Assembly: GCA_905207235.1 (NCBI GenBank)
Contig: CAJLKN010000004.1
Span: forward strand, 1 to 64,000
Source: an uncultured Eubacteriales bacterium
Lineage (GTDB): Bacteria; Bacillota; Clostridia; Christensenellales; Borkfalkiaceae
Length of the DNA: 64,000 nt
Reading direction: 5' to 3'
Below are positions 15,895 through 23,971 of this stretch, one piece after another. The notes below the pieces were generated by a model. That model did not search any database, was not told the DNA's origin, and worked only from the letters and a program-made list of their open reading frames with translations. Position numbers and translations under genes: made by a program. Numbering within the stretch: the stretch's first letter is position 1; each line of letters opens with the position of its first letter.

Positions 15895-16653
15895 TTACAT
15901 AACGACGATGTTGTGTTCTTCGAAAATCTGCTTGTATTCCTTGGGAAATTTGTCGTCCGTTATGAGGACGTTGATGTCTTCGATATGCGCGAAGGTGTAG
16001 GGATTTATTTTGCCTATCTTCGAGCTGTCGAGCATCATATAAACGTGTCTTGCCTTTTTGAATACCTGTTTTAAGAGGTCGCTTTCAACCTGGCTGTTGC
16101 AGCTGAAACCGTTTTCGGGCGTGAACGCCGTGGCGGAGACGATGGCAATTTCAAAGTTTGTGAGCGCAAAATATTCCTTTGCTGCGGGGGAAGCGGTAGA
16201 AAGGTTATCTTTCATAAGCTGACCGCCGACTACGGTGATGTTTATATTCTTTTTCTGCGCAAGTTCCATTGCCACGGCTATGCCGTTGGTGAATACGCTG
16301 CAATTCATGTCGGGCATCTCTTTGGAAAGATACATTGCGGTTGTGCCGCCGTCAAGGAAAATAGATATGCCCTCGTCGATAAGAGTTGCGGCTTTCTGGG
16401 CAATAACAATTTTTGCGTCGGTGTTTATTGTTGTCTTTTTGGTGTACGCCTCGCCCGAAACCTTCTGAACTTCCTTTACGGACATTGCGCCTCCGCGTAT
16501 GCGGATAATTCTGCCGTCTTCTTCAAGCTGGAAAAGGTCGCGGCGAAGAGTCATCTGAGAAACGTTGGGGAAAACTTCTTCAAGTTGTTCAAGCGTCATC
16601 TTGCCGCGTTTATCCAAAATGTCGGCAATTTCTTCAATTCTTTCCCTTTTCAT
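15895..16653 (-). CDS. DeoR-family transcriptional regulator
   Basis: The 252-residue protein has an N-terminal winged helix-turn-helix (residues about 5-57, with the hallmark SQMTLRRDLFQLEEDGRIIRIRGG region) and a C-terminal DeoRC sugar-phosphate sensor domain (FLDGGTTAMYLSKEM, VVGGQLMKDN, LDSSKIGK). Such regulators repress sugar-use operons and are released by phosphorylated sugars. No sugar operon is adjacent, so its targets are elsewhere, but a near-perfect palindrome lies between its own promoter and start, which suggests autoregulation. GAGGAG lies upstream of the ATG. It is transcribed divergently from ktrB. Confidence 0.9.
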   Translation of the reverse strand: MKRERIEEIADILDKRGKMTLEQLEEVFPNVSQMTLRRDLFQLEEDGRIIRIRGGAMSVKEVQKVSGEAYTKKTTINTDAKIVIAQKAATLIDEGISIFLDGGTTAMYLSKEMPDMNCSVFTNGIAVAMELAQKKNINITVVGGQLMKDNLSTASPAAKEYFALTNFEIAIVSATAFTPENGFSCNSQVESDLLKQVFKKARHVYMMLDSSKIGKINPYTFAHIEDINVLITDDKFPKEYKQIFEEHNIVVM

Positions 16654-16675
16654 GCAAACTCTCCTCTGTGAATAT

Positions 16676-16698
16676 TTAACATAATTTATTTACGTTAA
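16676..16698 (-). promoter_or_regulatory. Palindromic operator candidate of the DeoR-type gene
   Basis: TTAACATAA-TTTAT-TTACGTTAA is a 23-bp palindrome with one mismatch. It covers the predicted transcription start of the regulator (about 16696), the classic place for autorepression. Confidence 0.6.
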
Positions 16699-16702
16699 TA
16701 CT

Positions 16703-16731
16703 AGTATAATATTTATTATGAGCTAAGTCAA
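16703..16731 (-). promoter_or_regulatory. Promoter of the DeoR-type gene
   Basis: On the minus strand: TTGACT (16731-16726), 17-bp spacer, TATACT (16708-16703). Confidence 0.75.
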
Positions 16732-16830
16732 GGAAATAAAGCAATCATTTAACAGAAATATCAAAAATAATGTTAATAATTTTCAATTAAAAATGTAAAA
16801 ACCAATGCCTTTCAAGGGACTTCATAACGA

Positions 16831-16859
16831 TTGATTTTTGTTTTTTTATCGGGTATAAT
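16831..16859 (+). promoter_or_regulatory. Promoter of ktrB (leaderless geometry)
   Basis: TTGATT (16831-16836), 17-bp spacer, TATAAT (16854-16859). The ATG begins at 16866, seven bases after the last base of the -10 box. Confidence 0.8.
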
Positions 16860-16865
16860 AAAAAT

Positions 16866-18218
16866 ATGACGGCTATAAAAAAATTACGTTTGCCACCTGC
16901 GGCCATAATAGCTCTCAGCCTACTTGCGGCAATACTTGTCGGAACGGCTCTGCTCTGCATTCCCGCAGCTACCCGCAGCGGGGAGGTAAATTTCCTCGCG
17001 GCGTTCTTCACCGCGACGAGCGCCACCTGCGTTACGGGGCTTGCTGTCGTCGATACGGGGAGCTACTGGTCGTATTTTGGTCAGGCGATAATACTTGTCC
17101 TCATGCAGATAGGCGGTCTGGGACTTATCACCATACTTTCAGTATTCTTTCTCTATGTGCAGAAGAGGGCTTCGCTTTCGAAGCGCAAGCTGGTAATGCA
17201 GTCGGCGGGTTCTGTCAGCCTCGAAGGCATAAGATCGCTCGTAAAATATATCCTCATAGGCACTGTCGCCTGCGAAGTTATAGGCGCGTTTTTGCTCAGC
17301 TTTGCTTTCGTCCCCGATATGGGTTGGGGAATGGGCATATGGCAGTCGGTGTTTACCGCCGTGTCGTCCTTTTGCAACTGCGGATTTACGCTAACGGGTC
17401 GCTTCGGTCAGGACTCTCTGAATGCATATGTTTCCGACCCTCTCGTCTGCCTTGTGGTCTGCCTTCTGATAATCATAGGCGGAATAGGCTTCTTCGTCTG
17501 GGGCGACATGATAAAAAACGGCGTTCATTTCAAGCGCTATTCATTCCATTCCAAGGTCGTTCTCACGACTACCGGCGCGCTCATCGTCGTCGGTTGGGCG
17601 CTGTTTATGGCTCTCGAATGGAATAACCCCGGCACGATAGGCGATAAGGACGTCGGCACAAAACTTTTAGCCACTTTCTTTATGTCGATAACGCCGAGGA
17701 CGGCGGGCTTCAATACGGTAACTTATTCTTCCATGTCAAACGGCGGGGGAATGCTCACCATTCTTCTGATGTTCATAGGCGGCAGCCCCGGTTCGACGGC
17801 GGGCGGCGTAAAGACGACTACCCTCGCGGTAATTTTCCTTTCGGCTATCGCCACATCGCGCCGCAGGAACGAAACGCACATTTTCAACCGCCGCTTCGAC
17901 GACGACGCATACCCTCAGGCGGGCGCGGTGTTCTCAATCTATCTCACCGCCATAATGATAAGCGCGCTCATAATTTCCGCCATAGAGAGCGCGGCGGGCT
18001 ATACCTCGCACGAAATAGTCTTCGAGGTGGTGTCCGCGATAGGCACCGTCGGACTTTCCTGCGGAATAACGGCATCGCTGAGCGCGGCTTCGCAGGTTAT
18101 ACTTATCTGCCTCATGTTCTTAGGCAGAGTGGGCGGCTTCACGCTCATACTCGTGTTCTCCAACGAGCGCAAGCCCGTTTCCATTGCGAGGGTTGCGGAT
18201 AATCTCATTATCGGCTGA
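16866..18218 (+). CDS. ktrB: Potassium uptake channel subunit KtrB/TrkH
   Basis: The 450-residue membrane protein has the fourfold pore-repeat pattern of TrkH/KtrB, including the selectivity-filter segments SATCVTGLAVVDTG, SSFCNCGFTLTG, MSITPRTAGFNTVTY and SAIGTVGLSCGIT. Size and lack of the extra N-terminal TrkH helices favour KtrB. It imports K+, gated by the cytosolic RCK protein encoded next. No Shine-Dalgarno sequence precedes the ATG; the -10 box is only six bases away, so the message is probably leaderless and has no room for a c-di-AMP riboswitch such as controls ktr genes in Bacillus. Confidence 0.92.
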   Translation: MTAIKKLRLPPAAIIALSLLAAILVGTALLCIPAATRSGEVNFLAAFFTATSATCVTGLAVVDTGSYWSYFGQAIILVLMQIGGLGLITILSVFFLYVQKRASLSKRKLVMQSAGSVSLEGIRSLVKYILIGTVACEVIGAFLLSFAFVPDMGWGMGIWQSVFTAVSSFCNCGFTLTGRFGQDSLNAYVSDPLVCLVVCLLIIIGGIGFFVWGDMIKNGVHFKRYSFHSKVVLTTTGALIVVGWALFMALEWNNPGTIGDKDVGTKLLATFFMSITPRTAGFNTVTYSSMSNGGGMLTILLMFIGGSPGSTAGGVKTTTLAVIFLSAIATSRRRNETHIFNRRFDDDAYPQAGAVFSIYLTAIMISALIISAIESAAGYTSHEIVFEVVSAIGTVGLSCGITASLSAASQVILICLMFLGRVGGFTLILVFSNERKPVSIARVADNLIIG

Positions 18219-18241
18219 CATATAAATAAAAAGGATGTAAT

Positions 18242-18895
18242 ATGAAAAAATCTGTTCTTATAATAGGTATAGGCAGACTGGGCGGGCACCTCGCCGAAAA
18301 AATGCAGGAGCTCGGACACGACGTAATCGTTCTCGACAAAAACGAAAACAGCATAAAAAAGATTGCGTGCAGGTGCAGCGACGCGAGAATTGCCGACTAC
18401 ACCAGCGAAGACGTGCTGCGCACTCTCGACATACCGTCTTTCGATTTGTGCTTCGTTACGGTCGGCGACAATTTCGAAGCCTCTATGGTAACGACCATAA
18501 TTCTCAAAAAACTGGGAGCAAAGTACGTTGCCGCGCGCGCCCGCGATGAAATTCAGTGCGAACTGCTCAAAAAAATCGGCGCGGACGAAGTTATTTATGC
18601 CGACGGCGAAACGGCGGATAAGCTGGCGATACGCCACAACGGCAACAATATTTTCGATTATATCGCCTTGGCGGGCGGATATGCCATATTCGAAGTGCCC
18701 ATCATAAAGGAATGGAAGGGCAAGACGATTATGGAACTCGACGTGCGCAAGAAGTACAAGATAAACATAATAGCAATCAAAAACGGCAACAGCGTAAATC
18801 CTTCGCCCATGCCCGATTATTGCTTCAAAGAGGACGACCACATATTTGTGATAGGACTGTCGAGAGACGTTTTCAAGCTGTCGGGCAAAACCTGA
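18242..18895 (+). CDS. ktrA: Potassium uptake regulatory subunit KtrA/TrkA
   Basis: The 217-residue cytosolic protein has an N-terminal RCK_N Rossmann domain (GIGRLGGHLAEKM, then the acidic end of strand 2 near VLDKNE) and a C-terminal RCK_C domain of about 70 residues. Its octameric ring binds nucleotides and in relatives c-di-AMP, and opens KtrB. It lies 23 bases after ktrB with an AAGGA site, so both are cotranscribed from the ktrB promoter. Confidence 0.92.
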   Translation: MKKSVLIIGIGRLGGHLAEKMQELGHDVIVLDKNENSIKKIACRCSDARIADYTSEDVLRTLDIPSFDLCFVTVGDNFEASMVTTIILKKLGAKYVAARARDEIQCELLKKIGADEVIYADGETADKLAIRHNGNNIFDYIALAGGYAIFEVPIIKEWKGKTIMELDVRKKYKINIIAIKNGNSVNPSPMPDYCFKEDDHIFVIGLSRDVFKLSGKT

Positions 18896-18911
18896 TCAAA
18901 ACGCTTGCATT

Positions 18912-18940
18912 TTGACATCGATTGTTTTATAATCTATAAA
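18912..18940 (+). promoter_or_regulatory. Promoter of the cysE-cysS operon
   Basis: TTGACA (18912-18917), 17-bp spacer, TATAAA (18935-18940). The predicted start, near 18947, is the 5' end of the T-box leader. Confidence 0.8.
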
Positions 18941-18946
18941 AATTAA

Positions 18947-19190
18947 AAAACCTAATGACAGAAAAACTCCGCTCACTGTGCGGCGACAGAGAGGAAAATC
19001 ATCGGCTGAAAGTTTTCCGTTTGCGCGGCGGATATATGCGCTGTCCGGATAATAATCCAGGGTCGGGTCAATACCCCGCGGCTACTCCCCGTGAGCGAGA
19101 TTTAACGAGGTCTGCAATTTACCGCGGACGAAGTAAAGTGGAACCGTGCAAAGCACCTTTACATATAATGTAAGGGTGCTTGTTTTTTTG
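18947..19190 (+). promoter_or_regulatory. Cysteine-specific T-box riboswitch
   Basis: The ~240-nt leader has the parts of a T-box: a Stem I closed by GACAG/CTGTC, an AG-bulge-like GCTGAAAG, the conserved T-box AAAGTGGAACCGTGC (19135-19149) that pairs with the uncharged tRNA end, and an intrinsic terminator. The specifier codon is read as TGC (19037-19039), immediately before the closing 3' strand of Stem I, which means cysteine. That matches the downstream genes, a serine acetyltransferase and cysteinyl-tRNA synthetase: cysteine starvation lets uncharged tRNA-Cys stabilise the antiterminator and switch both on. Confidence 0.9.
19151..19189 (+). terminator. T-box regulated terminator
   Basis: A 14-bp stem (AAGCACCTTTACAT and its complement, one G-U pair) with a 3-nt loop is followed by G and seven T residues. 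Confidence 0.92.
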
Positions 19191-19217
19191 GCATAAAGAA
19201 TATCAAGGAAAGGCATA

Positions 19218-19916
19218 ATGTTTTTCAAACGACTGAGAATGGATATAAACGCGGCTAAGGAAAACGACCCCGCCGCGCGCAGCAAATTCGAAATATGGCT
19301 TACATACGCAGGCGTGGCGGCGCTGTCCCACCACAGGCTCGCCAACAGGCTTTACAGAATGAAGCTCAGGCTTCTGGCGCGCATAGTAAGTCAGCTTTCG
19401 CGCGCTTTTACGGGTATTGAAATTCACCCCGCCGCAAAAATCGCCCCAGGCGTGTTCATAGACCACGGCATGGGCGTCGTCATAGGCGAAACGGCGGAAG
19501 TCGGCTCCGGCACGGTCATTTATCAGGGCTGCACTCTGGGCGGCACGGGCAAGCAGAAGGGCAAGCGCCATCCCACGGTAGGCGAACACTGCGTAATTTC
19601 TGCGGGAGCTAAAATACTCGGCGACATAACCATAGGCGACTACGCCAAGGTGGGCGCGGGCGCGGTTGTTCTTCGCAACGTTCCCCCGCACGCCACGGTT
19701 GTCGGCGTTCCCGGAAGGGTGGTAAGAATTTGCGGAAGCAAGGAGGGTGTGGACCTTTATCAGGAAAAGGAAGACCCCCTTTTAGCCGAAGTGTGCTCGC
19801 TGCGCGAAAGAGTGTTCGCGCTCGAAGATAAGCTCGCCGCGCTGACGGGAAAAGTCGGGCAGAGCGGGGAAAAGCCTGCGGACGACGGAGTAAAAGAGCA
19901 AAGTGAGGAAGAGTAA
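19218..19916 (+). CDS. cysE: Serine O-acetyltransferase CysE
   Basis: It makes O-acetylserine from serine and acetyl-CoA, the first step of cysteine synthesis. The 232-residue protein has the N-terminal helical part and the left-handed beta-helix of hexapeptide repeats, with the hallmark IDHGMGVVIGETAEVG and the catalytic His in HHGM-like context (IDHGMG). The C-terminal ~60 residues are an acidic/helical extension. AAGGAAAGG precedes the ATG. It is the first gene of the T-box operon; cysS follows four bases after its stop. Confidence 0.92.
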   Translation: MFFKRLRMDINAAKENDPAARSKFEIWLTYAGVAALSHHRLANRLYRMKLRLLARIVSQLSRAFTGIEIHPAAKIAPGVFIDHGMGVVIGETAEVGSGTVIYQGCTLGGTGKQKGKRHPTVGEHCVISAGAKILGDITIGDYAKVGAGAVVLRNVPPHATVVGVPGRVVRICGSKEGVDLYQEKEDPLLAEVCSLRERVFALEDKLAALTGKVGQSGEKPADDGVKEQSEEE

Positions 19917-19920
19917 CGAA

Positions 19921-21315
19921 ATGAGAATTTATAATACGCTTACGAGAAAGAAGGAAGAGTTCATACCCCTCGAAGAGGGCAAGGTAAAGATGTACGCCTG
20001 CGGCATAACCGTTTCGGGCGAGGCGCACATAGGGCACGGATTTCAGGCGCTCATCTACGATATAATGCGCAAGTATCTCGAAAAGAAGGGATATGCTGTA
20101 ACTTACGCCAGAAATTACACCGACGTTGACGACAAAATAATTGCCCGCGCAAGGCAGGAGGGCGTTCCCGCGGACGTCTATGCCGAAAAGATGATAAAAA
20201 AGATTGACGCCGTTATGCGCGAAATGGACATAGACGATCCCACCGTATGGCTCAAGGCGACCTGCAATATAGGCAACATCATCGACTTTATTTCGCAGCT
20301 CATTTCAACGGGACACGCTTACGCCGTTCCGTCGGGCGACGTCTATTTCGACGTGTCGTCCTTCAAGGGCTACGGTTGCCTTTCCAACCGCTCGGTCGAA
20401 GACATGCTCGACGGCGTGCGCGTAGAAAACGCCGAGGACAAGCGCAATCCCGCAGACTTCGCGCTGTGGAAGGCGGCGAAGGAGGGCGAAATTTTCTGGC
20501 CGTCTCCCTGGGGCAATGGCAGACCGGGCTGGCACATAGAATGCTCGGCGATGAACCGCGCGGCATTCGGCGACCAGATAGATATTCACGGCGGCGGCAG
20601 GGACCTCATTTTCCCCCATCACGAAAACGAAATCGCCCAGACGGAGAGCCTTACGGGCAAGCGTTTCGTAAAATACTGGACGCACAACGGGCTTATCAAG
20701 GTCAACGGGCAGAAGATGTCCAAATCTCTCGGCAACAGCCTGCTTTTGGAAGATTTGCTTAAAAAATACACCAACGAGGCGATTAAGTTCGCGCTCTTGC
20801 AGACAAATTACCGCAACGACATAAACATAACCGACAACCTCTTTCCCGAAGCCGAAAAGCACCTCACAGAATTTTATAAGATTATAGACGAGGTGGAAAG
20901 CGCGTTCGGCAAGGGCGAAAAGGGCAACGCCGCGATAGACGAGGCTTTCGACGCCGCAATGGACGACGACTTCAACACCGCGCTCGCGCTTTCCAATCTC
21001 TACGCGCTGTTCAAGAGCGTCGCCGCAAAATACGCGGCAAAGGACGCGAGCTGCGCCGAAGACGTTTTCCAGATAAGAAAGACTTACAGCCTTCTGGGGC
21101 TGTTCAAAAAGGACGCAAAGGCATACCTTGCCGAGGTCGCCGCAAAAGCTCCGCGCGAGGAAGCGCCCGAAGAGGTCAAAGCTCTCGCCGAAGAGAGGTG
21201 GCAGGCAAAGAAGGCGAAAGACTGGGCTAAGGCGGACGAGCTGAGGGGCAGGATAGACGCCCTCGGATATACCGTCAAGGACGCAAAGGACGGCTATACG
21301 CTTCAAAGAAAATAA
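19921..21315 (+). CDS. cysS: Cysteinyl-tRNA synthetase
   Basis: A class I synthetase charging tRNA-Cys. The 464-residue protein has the zinc-site cysteine in MYACGITVSG, the HIGH signature (AHIGHGFQ), GRPGWHIECSAM and the KMSKS loop QKMSKSLGNS, with the anticodon-binding helical domain at the end. Length is standard. I chose ATG 19921 (MRIYNTLTRKKEEF, the family's normal start) over a GTG six codons upstream that overlaps cysE. Control comes from the T-box upstream of cysE. Confidence 0.95.
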   Translation: MRIYNTLTRKKEEFIPLEEGKVKMYACGITVSGEAHIGHGFQALIYDIMRKYLEKKGYAVTYARNYTDVDDKIIARARQEGVPADVYAEKMIKKIDAVMREMDIDDPTVWLKATCNIGNIIDFISQLISTGHAYAVPSGDVYFDVSSFKGYGCLSNRSVEDMLDGVRVENAEDKRNPADFALWKAAKEGEIFWPSPWGNGRPGWHIECSAMNRAAFGDQIDIHGGGRDLIFPHHENEIAQTESLTGKRFVKYWTHNGLIKVNGQKMSKSLGNSLLLEDLLKKYTNEAIKFALLQTNYRNDINITDNLFPEAEKHLTEFYKIIDEVESAFGKGEKGNAAIDEAFDAAMDDDFNTALALSNLYALFKSVAAKYAAKDASCAEDVFQIRKTYSLLGLFKKDAKAYLAEVAAKAPREEAPEEVKALAEERWQAKKAKDWAKADELRGRIDALGYTVKDAKDGYTLQRK

Positions 21316-21324
21316 AAATGCGCA

Positions 21325-21360
21325 AAAAACGCCTTCGCCGCGTTTGACGAAGGCGTTTTG
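21325..21360 (+). terminator. cysS terminator
   Basis: AACGCCTTCG / CGAAGGCGTT with a 10-nt loop, then TTG. Its 3' half contains the -35 box of the alaS promoter. Confidence 0.75.
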
Positions 21361-21372
21361 CCGTTGTATAAT
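21344..21372 (+). promoter_or_regulatory. alaS promoter, overlapping the cysS terminator
   Basis: TTGACG (21344-21349), 17-bp spacer, TATAAT (21367-21372). The -35 box lies in the loop and 3' arm of the cysS terminator. Confidence 0.75.
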
Positions 21373-21403
21373 GTTTAGGTATTAAATTGAGGATATACTG
21401 TTT

Positions 21404-23206
21404 ATGAAAGAACTTACAAGCGAAAGTTTAAGAAATTTATATCTCGAATTTTTCAGACAGAGGGGACACGCCATCATACCCTCGGCTTCACTCATTCCCG
21501 AAAACGACCCCACCGTGCTCTTCACCACGGCGGGCATGCACCCCCTCGTGCCCTATCTTCTGGGCGAAAAGCACCCTGCGGGCAACAGGCTTTGCGACGT
21601 GCAGAAGTGCGTCCGCACGGGCGATATTGACGAAGTGGGCGACTCGTCTCACTGCACTTTCTTCGAAATGCTGGGCAACTGGTCGCTCGGCGACTATTTC
21701 AAGCAGGAGATGATAGCGTGGTCGTATGAATTCCTGACCTCGCCCGACTACCTCGGCATTCCCGTCGAGGACATAGCCGTAACCTGCTTCGCGGGCGACG
21801 AGGACTGCCCCCGCGACACCGAGAGCGCCGAAAAGTGGATAGAGTGCGGCATAGACCCCAAGCACGTATTTTTCCTTCCCAAGAGCGGCAACTGGTGGGG
21901 TCCCGCTGGCACAACCGGTCCCTGCGGTCCCGATACCGAAATGCATATAATACGCAATCATGCGGAGGCGGACAAGCTGTCCTCCGACCAGTTCGACCTC
22001 GCTCCCGCGGGCACCTTCCTCGAAATTTGGAACGACGTTTTCATGCAGTACAATAAAACCGCCGACGGCAAGTACGAGCCTTTGAAGCAGCGCAACGTCG
22101 ATACGGGCATGGGACTGGAAAGAACGCTGTGCATTCTCAACGGCAAGGACAGCGTTTACGAAACGGACATCTTCGAAAACGCCATCGCGGAAATCGAACG
22201 CCTCACCGGGCTTAAATACAACCAGAGCGAGGAAGTAACCCGCGCATTCCGCGTCGTTTTGGACCACGTGCGCACGGCAACTTTCATGCTCGGCGACACA
22301 AAGGGCATAGTTCCCTCCAACACCGATCAGGGCTATATTTTAAGAAGAATAATACGCCGCGCGGTGCGCTTCGGCAGAAACATAGGACTTCCCCAGGGCG
22401 CGCTCAATAGCGTTTCCAAGACTATAATCGAAAAATATAAGGACGTATATCCCGAACTCGTGCGCAACGCCGCAAAGATAGAGGAAGAGCTCAACAAGGA
22501 AGAAAATAAATTTTCCAGAACGCTCGCTCAGGGTCTCAAAGAGTTCGAAAAGGTAGTATCCCAGCTTAAAGAGGGCGAAGTTATAGACGGCGTTACGGCG
22601 TTCCACCTTTACGATACTTACGGTTTCCCCGTAGAAATCACGCAGGAAATGGCGCGCGAAAAGGGACTTTCCGTAGATGTAAAGGGTTACGAGGCGGCTT
22701 ATGCCGAACATCAGGCAAAATCGCGCGCGGGCAGCGAACAGAAGTTCGCCTGCGGACTTGCCGACCACAAGGAGGAAACGACTTACCTCCACACCGCGAC
22801 CCACCTTCTGCACGCCGCGCTCAAAAAGGTGTGCTCGCCCGATATCGAGCAGAAGGGCTCCAACATAACCGAAGAGAGATTGCGCTTCGACTTCAACTTC
22901 TCGCGCAAGCTCACTCCCGAGGAAGTTGCCGCCGTTGAAAAGATGGTAAACGACGTCATAAAGGCGGACGTGCCCGTAGTTATGAAGGAGATGTCTTTGG
23001 AAGAAGCAAAGGAGCAGGGCTTCACGGGACTTTTCGAAAGCAAGTACGGCGAAAGGGTAAAGACCTACACGATAGGCGACTTTTCCAAGGAAATATGCGG
23101 CGGACCTCACGCCGAACACACGGGACTTTTGGGCACGTTCAAAATCGCCAAGCAGGAAAACGTTTCTGCGGGCGTAAAGAGAATTAAGGCCGTGCTCATA
23201 AGATAA
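21404..23206 (+). CDS. alaS: Alanyl-tRNA synthetase, short form without C-Ala domain
   Basis: The N-terminal class II catalytic core is clear (FTTAGMHPLVPYLLG, DVGDSSH-like motif, GTTGPCGPDTEMH, GMGLERTL). The editing domain is present, with its zinc ligands HTATH (residues 463-467) and CGGPH (565-569, usually CGGTH). The protein ends at 600 residues, right after the editing domain; ordinary bacterial AlaRS has about 870 and continues into a coiled coil and C-Ala domain. The downstream DNA goes directly into a terminator, with no frameshifted remainder, so this looks like a natural short form. A full-length alaS could exist elsewhere. Confidence 0.88.
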   Translation: MKELTSESLRNLYLEFFRQRGHAIIPSASLIPENDPTVLFTTAGMHPLVPYLLGEKHPAGNRLCDVQKCVRTGDIDEVGDSSHCTFFEMLGNWSLGDYFKQEMIAWSYEFLTSPDYLGIPVEDIAVTCFAGDEDCPRDTESAEKWIECGIDPKHVFFLPKSGNWWGPAGTTGPCGPDTEMHIIRNHAEADKLSSDQFDLAPAGTFLEIWNDVFMQYNKTADGKYEPLKQRNVDTGMGLERTLCILNGKDSVYETDIFENAIAEIERLTGLKYNQSEEVTRAFRVVLDHVRTATFMLGDTKGIVPSNTDQGYILRRIIRRAVRFGRNIGLPQGALNSVSKTIIEKYKDVYPELVRNAAKIEEELNKEENKFSRTLAQGLKEFEKVVSQLKEGEVIDGVTAFHLYDTYGFPVEITQEMAREKGLSVDVKGYEAAYAEHQAKSRAGSEQKFACGLADHKEETTYLHTATHLLHAALKKVCSPDIEQKGSNITEERLRFDFNFSRKLTPEEVAAVEKMVNDVIKADVPVVMKEMSLEEAKEQGFTGLFESKYGERVKTYTIGDFSKEICGGPHAEHTGLLGTFKIAKQENVSAGVKRIKAVLIR

Positions 23207-23239
23207 GTTTTAAAAAGTTCAGATATTTGCATGCAAAGT

Positions 23240-23275
23240 GCGGGCGCGCAGGGCGGTTCAGCCCTGCGCGCCCGC
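23240..23275 (+). terminator. Hairpin after alaS
   Basis: A 15-bp perfect GC-rich stem (GCGGGCGCGCAGGGC and complement) with a 6-nt loop; no T tail. Confidence 0.7.
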
Positions 23276-23407
23276 TTGATTTGGGCATATATGCGCGTTT
23301 ATGCGGCAAAAAATGCGGCATTTTCCGCGCGCAAAGTCGGCTTTTGCGACTGCAAAAAAATAATTTTCAAATTTTTTAAAAACTTTGTAAACCAAACACA
23401 AAACGGC
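23276..23407 (+). other. Intergenic region before rplM, no gene seen
   Basis: The alaS-rplM gap is 311 bases in all. Apart from the alaS hairpin and the rplM promoter I see only AT-rich DNA. The ~75-nt rplM leader could hold an L13-type autoregulatory structure, but I cannot recognise one. Confidence 0.5.
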
Positions 23408-23436
23408 TTGACATAAATTTCATTTAATAATAAAAT
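23408..23436 (+). promoter_or_regulatory. rplM-rpsI promoter
   Basis: TTGACA (23408-23413), 17-bp spacer, TAAAAT (23431-23436). Confidence 0.85.
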
Positions 23437-23517
23437 AGTTTTACATTTGAAAAAAACAACAAAGAAATAGCAGTAAATACACTCATTACGCAGAGAAAAT
23501 TCGATAAGGAGTAAACA

Positions 23518-23949
23518 ATGAAAACGTATATGGCAAATGCCCAGACAGTCGAAAGAAAGTGGTACGTTGTCGACGCAAGCGGTATCCCCCTCGGAAGACT
23601 TGCTTCCAAGGTTGCGGCTATTCTTCGCGGCAAGAACAAGCCCACTTTTACCCCCAATGTTGACACGGGCGACTTTGTAATAGTGATAAATACCGACAAG
23701 GTGGTTCTTACCGGTAAAAAGCTCACCGATAAGTTCTATCGTTATCATACCGGCTACATCGGCGGACTTAAAGAGGTTTCCTACAAGAAGATGCTCGCCG
23801 AAAAGAGCGACCTCGCCGTTTATGAAGCGGTAAGGGGTATGCTTCCCAAGAACTCGCTCGGCAGAGACATGATTAAGAAGCTGAGAGTTTACAAAGGCGC
23901 AGAACACAACCACGCAGCGCAGAAGCCCGAAGAGCTTAAGTTATTCTAA
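23518..23949 (+). CDS. rplM: 50S ribosomal protein L13
   Basis: The 143-residue protein is collinear with L13: the start TYMANAQTVERKWYVVDA, IPLGRLAS, LRGKNKPTFTPNVDTGD and the end YKGAEHNHAAQKP. It assembles early into the large ribosomal subunit. AAGGAG lies 8 bases before the ATG. rpsI follows after 22 bases, the universal L13-S9 pairing. Confidence 0.97.
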   Translation: MKTYMANAQTVERKWYVVDASGIPLGRLASKVAAILRGKNKPTFTPNVDTGDFVIVINTDKVVLTGKKLTDKFYRYHTGYIGGLKEVSYKKMLAEKSDLAVYEAVRGMLPKNSLGRDMIKKLRVYKGAEHNHAAQKPEELKLF

Positions 23950-23971
23950 TCAAGAGGTAGAGAGATAGATT

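Noticed and set aside
20305..21306. A 333-codon minus-strand frame opposite cysS
   Set aside because: cysS has all synthetase signatures on the plus strand; the antisense frame follows from its codon bias.
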